Positions 1-6,117 of a stretch of DNA of 8,304 bases are shown here, one piece after another. The notes below the pieces were generated by a model. The model ran no database searches. It was not told where the DNA came from and saw only the letters and a list, made by a program, of their open reading frames with translations. The stretch's first letter is position 1; each line of letters begins with the position of its first letter. The stretch is from Clostridiales bacterium (GTDB lineage: Bacteria > Bacillota > Clostridia > Saccharofermentanales > UBA5734): assembly GCA_003451915.1 (NCBI GenBank), contig DMJC01000074.1, forward strand, positions 1 through 8,304, in the 5' to 3' direction. The position numbers and the translations under genes were made by a program.

Positions 1-1
1 C

Positions 2-36
2 AAGGAACAAGTAACGAGTAACAAGTAACAAGTAAT
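2..36 (+). repeat. Heptad array A1 (AAGTAAC units)
   Basis: Five tandem 7-base units in strict register: AAGGAAC, AAGTAAC, GAGTAAC, AAGTAAC, AAGTAAT. All but the first hold TAA on the + strand, and the period of 7 moves the stop through the three frames. The array lies just upstream of a + strand terminator. The + strand gene it would follow is outside the window. The same unit type recurs at 2930-2943 and, inverted, at 3067-3080. Confidence 0.85.
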
Positions 37-52
37 GAAATTTGCGATTGGG

Positions 53-87
53 GTCTTCCTTGATTTTATTCAGGGGAGACTCTTTTT
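53..87 (+). terminator. Rho-independent terminator in element A
   Basis: An 11-bp stem pairs 53-63 with 70-80, including two G-U pairs, around a 6-base loop, followed by TCTTTTT at 81-87. It lies within a 47-base block (41-87) that recurs at 2955-3000 and 6070-6118. It should stop transcription arriving on the + strand from a gene left of the window. The stem is confirmed by compensatory changes in the copy at 6082-6117. Confidence 0.75.
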
Positions 88-89
88 GA

Positions 90-240
90 GTGAAGGGTGA
101 AGGGTGAAGAGTGAAGGGTGTCGCTTCGCGAAATGATTGCCAGCGAAACTGGCTAGGCCGAAGGCAAGGATTACACATGTTTCTGACACTACCGCATCTC
201 GCGAAGCGACACCCTTCACCCTTCACCCTTCACTTTTCAC
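90..240. repeat. Long inverted repeat with GTGAAGG heptads (element A)
   Basis: The arms 90-131 and 199-240 are 42 bases each and match at 39 positions as inverted repeats. Each arm is a tandem GTGAAGG-type heptad array ending in a GC-rich tip (GTCGCTTCGCGA). The 67-base loop (132-198) holds nested complementarity: GCCAG 139-143 with CTGGC 149-153, and TTGCC 137-141 with GGCAA 163-167. The right arm ends one base before the stop codon of the minus strand regulator gene (242-244). Stop codons (TGA) in both arms face inward. No T-run follows the hairpin on the minus strand, so I do not call it a terminator. It could be a small non-autonomous repeat or an mRNA 3'-end structure. Confidence 0.8.
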
Positions 241-241
241 C

Positions 242-871
242 TTAACACTCGTTGCTTGATAAAAATGTTTTACTTCGGCTGTCTACGCCGGTCTCACCGG
301 TAATCAGCAGAACATCACCTTCAAGAAAAATTGCATAGGGGCCTGGTGAGTTAAAAATCGTGTTGCCACGGCGGATGGCAACAATTGTACCGCCCGTATT
401 CTGCCAGAATTTTGAATCATTGATCGTTTTACCGATTAATGGGGATCTGGCCGGAACGGTAACCTCATATGGATAGACCGGACGGATATTTTGTAAACGG
501 CCTGCCTGCTCTTCAAGCTGTTCGATCAAATCCGTAATTCTAGCTTCAATGACTTCTTTTTGACGTATCAGTTCGCGTATCTCTTCGCGAATTTCTCGAA
601 AACCTGTCATCACTTTATGACGTTCAGCGTATTGTTTGGCTTGTTCGCGGGAAATAATATAGATACCGCTGCCCGCGCGGGTTTTGACGATACCGATGTC
701 TTCAAGCAGCTGTATTGAGCGGCGAATTGTTTCAGGCGAGACTTGGTAGAGTCCTGCCAGTCCAGACCGGCCAGATATTCTCTCACCCTCTATCAACTCC
801 CCGGCAGCAATTTTGCCGGCAATATCCAAAGCAATCTTCGCGTAAACCGGTGTTTCAATTTTTTCGCTCAT
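242..871 (-). CDS. busR: GntR-type regulator with RCK_C (TrkA-C) domain, BusR-like
   Basis: A 209-residue cytosolic transcription regulator. Residues about 5-72 form a GntR winged helix (PVYAKIALDIAGKIAAGE, then SPETIRRSIQLLEDIGIV and the GSGIYI wing). Residues about 84-128 are charged and helical, probably a coiled coil (REIREEIRELIRQKE). Residues about 132-194 form an RCK_C/TrkA-C domain (SPLIGKTINDSKFW, GTIVAIRRG, GDVLLITG). Length and domain order match BusR, the c-di-AMP-responsive repressor of a betaine importer in lactococci and streptococci, where c-di-AMP binds the RCK_C domain. I chose the ATG at 871 because the domain begins there and a GTGGGTG-like site precedes it; the reading frame stays open to an ATG at 964, but that extension (MYHAQVLLS...) has no family resemblance. 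The gene is divergent from the MscS channel gene, and an osmolyte transporter lies nearby, consistent with an osmotic role. Ligand and targets are inferred. Confidence 0.85.
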   Translation of the reverse strand: MSEKIETPVYAKIALDIAGKIAAGELIEGERISGRSGLAGLYQVSPETIRRSIQLLEDIGIVKTRAGSGIYIISREQAKQYAERHKVMTGFREIREEIRELIRQKEVIEARITDLIEQLEEQAGRLQNIRPVYPYEVTVPARSPLIGKTINDSKFWQNTGGTIVAIRRGNTIFNSPGPYAIFLEGDVLLITGETGVDSRSKTFLSSNEC

Positions 872-1000
872 AGCAGAATCACCCACTTGAAAATAATGCA
901 TATTGGTAGTTTGACTATAGCATAAACCCTTTGTTATGGACAGTAGCACCTGTGCATGATACATTAAAGGACAGATAATCTATCTTACGAGGTCACGGAC
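872..1000. promoter_or_regulatory. Divergent promoter region with a small palindrome
   Basis: This spacer separates the busR-like and mscS starts. On the + strand, TTGACT (911-916) with an 18-base spacer to TATGGA (935-940) is a weak promoter candidate for mscS. On the minus strand TATAGT (919-914) is a possible -10 for the regulator, without a good -35. CATAA (921-925) and TTATG (934-938) form a 5-bp inverted repeat with an 8-base gap that overlaps both candidates. That is where an autoregulating repressor would bind. The mscS start has a GAGGT site at 989-993, seven bases from its ATG. Confidence 0.35.
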
Positions 1001-2038
1001 ATGTTCGATTTTCTTAAAAATGAACAGACAATCTATTGGTTGATTGAAATATCGGTCATTGTGGTCGTATTAATCTTTCGGCGACCATTGGCGAGGCTTG
1101 TTCTCCGTATAGCCTTTGCCGGTATGCGAAAAAAACGGCCTGAGCGCTATCAGCTGATTAAAAAGAGCTTGCTGCAGCCCACTGCTTTACTGATTTTATG
1201 TGGTACAGCTCTGATCAGCACACATTTTATGAATTTCCCAGACAAAGTGTCAGGTCTTGCAGGAAATATTCTGGCTTCATTGTTCATTATTGCGGCAGTC
1301 TGGATGCTTTATACAGCAGCCGGTCTTGTGTCAGCAACATTGCTCGATTCTTTCCGTGACCGGGAAACGGCTGTCAATCCGACTGCTGCTCATTTTATAG
1401 CCAGCGGTATCCAGATCCTGATCGTCATCATTGGCCTGCTGGTGGTTCTAGCCCGCTGGGTCACTGATTTGACTGGTCTGATCGCCGGTCTCGGTATCGG
1501 CGGACTGGCTATCGCCCTGGCTGCCCAGGATACTGCATCGAATTTTATCGGCAGTATCGTCATCATGCTGGATAAGCCATTTGAAATCGGTGAGTATATC
1601 GAAGTTGACGGCATCGCCGGCACAGTCGAACGCGTAGGCCTGCGCAGCAGCCGAGTACGGGCTGTTGACCGTTCGCTGGTTTACATTCCCAACGCCAAAC
1701 TGGCTAATTATAATATAATCAATGGTAGCAACCGGACGTCGCGTCGGGTAGCTTTTAAGGTCGGTCTGCCGCGAACCGCCACACCTGAGTCGATCCAGAC
1801 CTTCATCACTAAAACTCGCGAAATTCTGGCTGATGATCCTGATGTGCAAGATGAAGGCAGCATGGTTATCCTGGAAGGTTTTACAGTTTACGCCTTTGAA
1901 ATATTTATTTGTTACTATACCGGTGCTGACTACAATGAAATGATGGCCATCAGAAATCGCATTAATCTGGCCTTGCTCGATCTTGCTGACAGTTTAGGTG
2001 TTTCGAGCCTGCTGCCGCCAGCATATCCTGAGGCCTGA
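1001..2038 (+). CDS. mscS: MscS-family small-conductance mechanosensitive channel
   Basis: A 345-residue inner membrane protein of the MscS family, a tension-gated channel that releases solutes on hypo-osmotic shock. There is a first hydrophobic helix at about 11-28, further membrane segments near 60-75, 88-112 and 134-152, then the pore helix at about 157-190. The pore helix carries the glycine/alanine pattern LIAGLGIGGLAIALAAQ. The signature of the beta domain follows: DKPFEIGEYIEVDGIAGTVE and VYIPNAKLANYNIIN. The C-terminal alpha/beta vestibule runs to about 338. It is longer than E. coli MscS (286 residues) because of extra N-terminal helices, a layout closer to the YnaI/YkuT subgroup. 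A GAGGT ribosome binding site supports the start. It is divergent from the BusR-like gene, which suggests shared osmotic control (inference). Confidence 0.93.
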   Translation: MFDFLKNEQTIYWLIEISVIVVVLIFRRPLARLVLRIAFAGMRKKRPERYQLIKKSLLQPTALLILCGTALISTHFMNFPDKVSGLAGNILASLFIIAAVWMLYTAAGLVSATLLDSFRDRETAVNPTAAHFIASGIQILIVIIGLLVVLARWVTDLTGLIAGLGIGGLAIALAAQDTASNFIGSIVIMLDKPFEIGEYIEVDGIAGTVERVGLRSSRVRAVDRSLVYIPNAKLANYNIINGSNRTSRRVAFKVGLPRTATPESIQTFITKTREILADDPDVQDEGSMVILEGFTVYAFEIFICYYTGADYNEMMAIRNRINLALLDLADSLGVSSLLPPAYPEA

Positions 2039-2289
2039 GCTACAGATCGCAGATAAGATTGCATTGACTGCAAACCGTTATAATAAAGGGGATTGCGTAA
2101 TTCATTCGAATTAGATGCAAGCATAAAAGAAACGACCTGCAAAAAGAGTGATCAGATCAGCCAGCAGGCAAGAACAACGGATTTTTTCACAGGAGATTTC
2201 ATTCAAAATGTGGAAAACGAAGCAACAGGCAGTGGGAAACAACCTCAAATATGAGGCAAAGAACTTTGACATCGAAATAGGGAAAAGGA
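2039..2289. other. Intergenic sequence between mscS and the IS remnant
   Basis: No convincing gene, terminator or promoter is visible here. Directly after mscS there is no T-tailed hairpin. A short + strand reading frame begins at ATG 2208, 11 bases after AGGAGA (2191-2196), and reads MWKTKQQAVGNN, later EIGKRIK. It then runs into the truncated transposase sequence near 2290. EIGKRIK resembles the N-terminus of some XRE-type helix-turn-helix proteins, so this may be the 5' stump of a gene broken by the IS rearrangement, or chance. The remainder shows no recognised signal. Confidence 0.3.
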
Positions 2290-2790
2290 TTAAGTTATCA
2301 AGTCCCGAATGCTGCGGACATAGCCTTCAAGACCAGTCGTGTCATAACTGAACTGGGTTGCTTTCTGGGGACCCATTTCCAGGCAGATCGGATTGACCAG
2401 ATCGACCAGGGCGTCGAACAAAGCGTGAATCTGTTCGTAAAATTCCGTCTTGAATCTGGAAAAGCGAGATGCACTGGGCACCTTGGGCAAATCACAGAAC
2501 TGACGGGCAGGCTGGCACAAGGACAGGAAAGTCAGCAGAACATTATCCTGAGCGAAGCCGATAAACTTCTGCAGGAGAAAAGCAGAAACCATACGGGCCA
2601 GCGGATACGAACGGTTACGACCTAGCCGGCTGTGGTAAGCCTGGTAAAATTCCAGGGGAATCAGTGCGGCGATATCCAGGTTCTCCTTGAGTAAAGCAAA
2701 GAAAGCTGCGGCATCCTTTTCCTGAAGGTCGACAACCTCGTCGAGAACGCCCTGAAGTGTCATTTGCCGGGGTAGACGGGGGATTAACAT
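2290..2790 (-). pseudogene. Truncated IS transposase (N-terminal DUF772-type domain)
   Basis: A 166-residue N-terminal fragment of a transposase with the layout of the IS1182/DUF772 group. It begins MLIPRLPRQMTLQGVLDEV; the segment FYQAYHSRLGRNRSYPLARMVSAFLL followed by LPKVPSASRFSRFK is typical of the N-terminal domain of these proteins. The first catalytic-region motif, FSYDTTGLEGYVR, is at about 146-158, and the frame is then lost and stops at TAA (2292-2290). Full-length relatives run to well over 400 residues, so the rest of the DDE domain is missing and the product should be inactive. The start at 2790 is set by AAGGAGG nine bases upstream; the reading frame stays open to an ATG at 2868, but that would have no ribosome binding site. 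Family name is from memory of the motif set. Confidence 0.8.
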
Positions 2791-2793
2791 GGT

Positions 2794-2866
2794 GAACTTC
2801 CTCCTTGTGTTTTGCAGGAATGGATGGGTTGTTACTTCAATTCTAAGCAAAACCAAGGAGGAGTTC
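2794..2866 (-). promoter_or_regulatory. Hairpin that hides the transposase ribosome binding site
   Basis: Bases 2847-2866 and 2794-2815 are complementary over 20 pairs with only two single-base bulges, around a 31-base loop (2816-2846). Read on the minus strand, the 3' arm contains the transposase AAGGAGG site, so a transcript that starts upstream of the hairpin would fold it away. Several insertion sequences (IS10, IS50) use such a structure to stop translation from host read-through transcripts. A transcript starting within the loop would escape it. Confidence 0.6.
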
Positions 2867-2929
2867 AATATCTATCGAAGCTCAAAATGCCCTGTTTTCA
2901 AGCATTACAGAGTTTTGAAATGCCCTAGC

Positions 2930-3080
2930 AAGTAACAAGTAACGAGTTTCGAGATTTGCGAACGGGGTCTTCCTTGATTTAATTAACGATGACTCTTTTA
3001 TAATACGAAAATAGGCCGCGATGCCAAGGCTCCACAGGCTCACGAATCACCTTTCACCCTTAACTTGTTACTCGTTAATT
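2930..3080. repeat. Heptad-bounded intergenic element B
   Basis: The left array on the + strand has AAGTAAC (2930-2936), AAGTAAC (2937-2943) and a decayed GAGTTTC. The right array, read on the minus strand from 3080 to 3039, has six units in register: AATTAAC, GAGTAAC, AAGTTAA, GGGTGAA, AGGTGAT, TCGTGAG. All carry a TAA or TGA. It thus joins the TAAC and TGAA unit types in one run. Between them lie a terminator (2967-3000) and a short core (3012-3036) sharing TAGGCCG, CAAGG and CACA in the same order with the element A loop (154-177). Confidence 0.75.
2967..3000 (+). terminator. Rho-independent terminator in element B
   Basis: The stem pairs 2967-2977 with 2983-2993 (nine of eleven pairs, one of them G-U) around a 5-base loop, followed by TCTTTTA. 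The preceding block, TTTGCGAACGGGGTCTTCC, is almost identical to that at 41-59. It is the first + strand terminator after mscS, though 930 bases away and beyond the IS remnant. It also shields the transporter promoter from read-through. The two mismatches make it weaker than its sister copies. Confidence 0.6.
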
Positions 3081-3090
3081 GTTCTTTGAT

Positions 3091-3119
3091 TTGACAACCG
3101 CCAACTTGTCATGTAATAT
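3091..3119 (+). promoter_or_regulatory. Promoter of the osmolyte transporter operon with an internal operator-like palindrome
   Basis: A perfect -35 box TTGACA (3091-3096) is followed by a 17-base spacer and TAATAT (3114-3119) as -10. Within it lies the perfect inverted repeat TGACAA (3092-3097), 8 bases, TTGTCA (3106-3111). It covers the -35 box and most of the spacer, the position expected of a repressor site. The leader to the TTG start is about 50 bases. The nearby BusR-like regulator is the natural candidate to bind it (inference). Confidence 0.6.
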
Positions 3120-3162
3120 TAGGTTGTTTGTTTTTAATGGACAAGCAATTTTTTTACTGCTC

Positions 3163-3180
3163 AAGGAGGCAAATTGTTTG
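3163..3180 (+). promoter_or_regulatory. Ribosome binding site fixing a TTG start
   Basis: AAGGAGG at 3163-3169 stands eight bases before TTG at 3178-3180. This sets the transporter ATPase start at TTG, giving M-IRFEDISKLYG, the normal N-terminus of the family. The upstream in-frame ATG at 3079 would add 33 residues unlike the family, encoded partly within the promoter. Confidence 0.85.
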
Positions 3181-4350
3181 ATCAGATTTGAAGATATAAG
3201 TAAGCTGTATGGCAGTCAGGCTGTTGTTGACCATCTTAACCTGGATGTCAATCCCGGTGAGCTGGTTACATTGATCGGTGCATCTGGCTGCGGCAAAACA
3301 ACAACACTCAAAATGGTTAACCGGATTATCGAACCATCCAGCGGCCATATTTATGTCAACGATAAAGATGTTTTTCAGCAAGATCCGGTTGAACTGCGCA
3401 GGGGCATTGGTTATGTGATTCAACAAATTGGCCTCTTCCCCAATATGACCATCGCTGAAAATATTTCAGTTGTCGGCAAACTCCTTCACTGGAGCAAATC
3501 GCGCATGACCGAACGGGCTGAGGAATTATTGCGCATGGTTGACATGGATCCCGGCCTTTATCTGAACAGATATCCAAAAGAGCTTTCCGGCGGGCAACAA
3601 CAGCGAATTGGCGTGTTGCGGGCTCTGGCGGCTGATCCGTCGATCATCTTGATGGACGAGCCTTTCGGTGCTTTGGATCCGATAACGCGAGATCAATTGC
3701 AAAGCGAATTCAAAAAGATCCAGACTCGTTTGCGCAAGACTATACTGTTTGTGACGCACGATATGGATGAAGCGCTGAAGATGGCTGACACTATTGTCTT
3801 GATGCGCGACGGCAAGGTTGTGCAGGCTGCGCCGCCTGATGAGATGCTTCGGAATCCGGCTGATGATTACGTTGTCAATTTTATCGGCAGCAACCGCGGA
3901 CTGCGCTCACCGGATGATGTGCTGGTTGAAGAAATCATGATCCCTGATCCGGTCACTATCGAGATTGGCCGCGGTCTGGCTGAAGGTATGGAACGTATGC
4001 GCAAATACCGTGTTGACAGCCTGATGGTCGTTGACCAGAATAATGTGCTCAGTGGCATCATCACCATCAGAGAGATTCAGCAAAACCTGGCCAAGGGCGG
4101 CCGCATCGGCAGCTTTATGACTCAGCAGCCAACAACGGCACATGTCGGTCACACGGTGCGTGAAGCTGTTTCACTGATGGCTCAGAACAATGTCGGTTAC
4201 TTGCCGGTTGTCGATGATCAATTCCGTCTGCAAGGATTAATTACCCGGGCCAGTCTTGTTAATGTTCTTTCCGATGTCCTCTGGAGTGGACCAGAAATCG
4301 GCAAGAACGGATTTGCCGGTAGAACAAACAATCATGAGGAGGCGAACTGA
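3178..4350 (+). CDS. opuCA: Osmoprotectant ABC transporter, ATP-binding subunit with CBS domains
   Basis: A 390-residue cytoplasmic ATPase that powers import of a quaternary amine osmolyte. Seen from the TTG start: Walker A GASGCGKT at 34-41, Q-loop YVIQQIGLFPN near 82, signature LSGGQQQR at 136-143, Walker B IILMDEPFGALD at about 156-167, and the H-loop histidine near 194. Two CBS domains follow at about 252-306 and 312-368 (each begins like EEIMIPDPVTI or GSFMTQQPTTA). In OpuA/OpuC-type ATPases the CBS pair senses ionic strength or binds c-di-AMP. Length fits OpuCA (about 380). It is the first gene of a tight operon; its stop is two bases before the permease start. The TTG start may limit its synthesis relative to the other subunits. 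Confidence 0.93.
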   Translation: MIRFEDISKLYGSQAVVDHLNLDVNPGELVTLIGASGCGKTTTLKMVNRIIEPSSGHIYVNDKDVFQQDPVELRRGIGYVIQQIGLFPNMTIAENISVVGKLLHWSKSRMTERAEELLRMVDMDPGLYLNRYPKELSGGQQQRIGVLRALAADPSIILMDEPFGALDPITRDQLQSEFKKIQTRLRKTILFVTHDMDEALKMADTIVLMRDGKVVQAAPPDEMLRNPADDYVVNFIGSNRGLRSPDDVLVEEIMIPDPVTIEIGRGLAEGMERMRKYRVDSLMVVDQNNVLSGIITIREIQQNLAKGGRIGSFMTQQPTTAHVGHTVREAVSLMAQNNVGYLPVVDDQFRLQGLITRASLVNVLSDVLWSGPEIGKNGFAGRTNNHEEAN

Positions 4351-4352
4351 TC

Positions 4353-5096
4353 ATGAACAGCATCTTTTCTCTCTTCGCTTCCATTCAAACAGCTCTGACG
4401 GTCAGAGGATCGCTGGTCGATCGGGTCATCAAAGTCATCACTGACAATCCGGATGAATTTTTAACAGCGTTAAGTCAGCATATCGTCAATCTGGTTCTTA
4501 TTCCTGTTTTACTGGCGATCATCATAGCTGTACCTCTTGGAATTCTGGCAACACGACGCCCCTTTCTGGAGAAAATCTTCCTGACTGTCGTCAATGTTTT
4601 ACAGACAATCCCCAGCCTGGCCTTGCTGACACTGATGATCGTCATCGGACTGGGCATCGGCACTCGGCCAGCTATCATCGCGCTTTTTCTTTATTCACTT
4701 TTACCGATCTTGCGCAATACAGTTGTTGGTATTAAAAGTGTCGATCCGTTTCTCAAAGAGGCGGCTCTCGGCATGGGCATGACCGGCTGGCAAAGGCTGC
4801 ACATGATCGAGTTGCCACTGGCATTCCAGGTTATCATGGGTGGAATTCGCACAGCAGCAGTCATCTGCATAGGAACAGGCACCATTGCGGCCTATATCGG
4901 AGCCGGCGGGCTCGGTCAGTTTATTGTTCGCGGTCTCAATCTTTACCGTGATGAGCTGCTGCTGGTCGGCGCTATTCCCTCGGCATTGCTGGCACTGCTG
5001 ACTGACTATCTGCTCGGCAGATTCGAATATGTCATGACCCCTCGAGGCCTGCGGATCAGCAAAAATCAGAACAAGTCAACAAAACAAGCGGTTTGA
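4353..5096 (+). CDS. opuCB: Osmoprotectant ABC transporter, permease subunit
   Basis: A 247-residue inner membrane permease of the BPD_transp_1 (MetI-like) fold. Five to six membrane helices lie between about 44 and 220. The ATPase-coupling EAA loop is clear at 136-157 (EAALGMGMTGWQRLHMIELP), followed by GTIAAYIGAGGLGQFIVRGL, a family hallmark. It is about 30 residues longer than usual OpuCB because of an amphipathic N-terminal extension (1-40). GAGGAGG (4336-4342), ten bases before the ATG, lies within the end of the ATPase gene. Only one permease gene is present, while the Bacillus OpuC operon has two (CB and CD), so a homodimeric channel is likely (inference). Confidence 0.9.
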   Translation: MNSIFSLFASIQTALTVRGSLVDRVIKVITDNPDEFLTALSQHIVNLVLIPVLLAIIIAVPLGILATRRPFLEKIFLTVVNVLQTIPSLALLTLMIVIGLGIGTRPAIIALFLYSLLPILRNTVVGIKSVDPFLKEAALGMGMTGWQRLHMIELPLAFQVIMGGIRTAAVICIGTGTIAAYIGAGGLGQFIVRGLNLYRDELLLVGAIPSALLALLTDYLLGRFEYVMTPRGLRISKNQNKSTKQAV

Positions 5097-5112
5097 AGAA
5101 AGGAATGACAAA

Positions 5113-6036
5113 ATGAAAAGAAAATTGATGTTTCGCTCACTGATTCTCATTGTGGCTCTGCTGATGTTCAGCTCTGCTCTGGCCGGGTGCGCCGGCACCA
5201 CTGGCAAATCGGCTACTATCAAGGTGGGCTCACAAGGCTATGCAGAAGTAGAAATTCTGGCTGAAATTTTTAAAGCTGTTGTCGAGGCAAAAACGGACCA
5301 CAAAGTTGAACATGTCCGGAATCTCGGTTCATCCATGGCTGGTTTTGAAGCAACAAAAAGCAATGATCTGCAAGTTTTCACCAGTTTCACCGGAACGCTG
5401 TATTTGGGTTTGCTTGAGCAGGTATTATCTGAAAATAATCGTGATCCACGGGTTGTTTTTGAAGAAACAAGAGATATGATGGATCAGCAGTACAAAATGT
5501 ATTGCGCCGAGCCTTGGGGGTATAATAACACCTACGGCATTGCTGTGTCTCGCAGCTGGGCTGAGGAGAACAATGTCAAAACCCAGAGCGATATGGCCGC
5601 TTTTGCGCCGGACATGAAGCTGGCTGTTGACCAGACCTGGCTTAATTACCCTGGTCAGGGTTATAACGAATATGTTGCCTTATATGGTTTTTCCTACAAG
5701 GAAGCAATTCCGATGGACCTAGGCCTGATTTATCAGGCTTATGCCAACGGAGATGTTGACGCTGTCAATTGTTATACAACTGACGGTCAGCTGGTCGCTA
5801 TGGATATGGTTGTCCTTGAAGATGATAAAAATTTCAATCCGCCGTACAACGGAATTCTCGTTCTTCGCAATGATATCGTTGAAAAATACCCTGAAATCAA
5901 AACGATCGTCGACTCCTTCGCCGGATTGATCGATACTCCGCAGATGCAGGAACTCAATCGTCAAGTATCCGTCGATAAACTGGATCCAGCTGCGGTAGCC
6001 AAAGCATTCCTGGAAGAAAAAGGGCTGCTGGGATAA
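5113..6036 (+). CDS. opuCC: Osmoprotectant-binding lipoprotein of the ABC transporter
   Basis: A 307-residue extracytoplasmic substrate-binding protein (OpuAC/glycine betaine type). The signal peptide is MKRKLMFRSLILIVALLMFSS followed by lipobox LAGC with cysteine 26 as the lipid anchor. The mature protein starts IKVGSQGYAEVEILAEIFKAVVE, the usual first strand and helix, and then has NLGSSMAGFEA, VFTSFTGTLY, GYNNTYGIAVS and LIYQAYANGDVDAVNCYTTDGQL, all typical of the choline/carnitine/betaine group. The ligand cannot be read from sequence; the related EgtU binds ergothioneine. AAAGGA lies eight bases before the ATG and 16 bases separate it from the permease gene. Its TAA stop sits within a GGATAAC heptad of the repeat element that follows. 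Confidence 0.92.
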   Translation: MKRKLMFRSLILIVALLMFSSALAGCAGTTGKSATIKVGSQGYAEVEILAEIFKAVVEAKTDHKVEHVRNLGSSMAGFEATKSNDLQVFTSFTGTLYLGLLEQVLSENNRDPRVVFEETRDMMDQQYKMYCAEPWGYNNTYGIAVSRSWAEENNVKTQSDMAAFAPDMKLAVDQTWLNYPGQGYNEYVALYGFSYKEAIPMDLGLIYQAYANGDVDAVNCYTTDGQLVAMDMVVLEDDKNFNPPYNGILVLRNDIVEKYPEIKTIVDSFAGLIDTPQMQELNRQVSVDKLDPAAVAKAFLEEKGLLG

Positions 6037-6081
6037 CAATATCAGATAACGGATAACGGATATTTGGAGTTTGTGAACGGG

Positions 6082-6117
6082 GTCCTTCTTAGATTTCATC
6101 TGAGAGGGACTTTTCTT
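6082..6117 (+). terminator. Rho-independent terminator of the transporter operon
   Basis: A 13-bp stem pairs 6082-6094 with 6098-6110 (two G-U pairs) around a 3-base loop, followed by TTTTCTT. It lies 46 bases after the binding-protein stop. It is the third copy of the terminator block seen at 53-87 and 2967-3000. Relative to the first copy, stem positions 4, 6 and 10 have changed on both sides and kept pairing. Confidence 0.85.

Larger units (their letters stand above)
2290..2926 (-). mobile_element. Insertion sequence remnant (5' part only)
   Basis: This segment keeps the leader and the first third of a DDE-type transposase gene and lacks the remainder. The outer boundary is placed at 2926, because a heptad repeat array begins at once after it. 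AAATGCCCT occurs twice near that edge (2885-2893 and 2918-2926) and could belong to the terminal sequence. No matching inverted terminal repeat is visible near 2290, as expected if that end was lost by deletion. It cannot move on its own. Confidence 0.65.

Noticed and set aside
132..198. Loop of element A as a known riboswitch
   Set aside because: It matches no riboswitch consensus I can recall, and no + strand gene follows; kept only as a structured repeat core.
2..240. Short regular repeats suggesting a CRISPR array
   Set aside because: The repeats are contiguous 7-base units without spacers, and are arranged as inverted arms.
872..964. Longer start for the BusR-like gene at ATG 964
   Set aside because: The added 31 residues do not resemble the family and cover the divergent promoter; the ATG at 871 begins the domain normally.
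2062..2089. TTGACT and TATAAT after mscS as a promoter
   Set aside because: The boxes are only 9 bases apart, and TATAAT has no -35 at the right distance.
2791..2868. Longer start for the transposase fragment at ATG 2868
   Set aside because: No ribosome binding site there; the sequence is the hairpin leader, and AAGGAGG fits the ATG at 2790.
3079..3177. Longer start for the ATPase gene at ATG 3079
   Set aside because: It would encode residues across the -35/-10 region and lacks a ribosome binding site, while AAGGAGG is ideally placed for TTG 3178.
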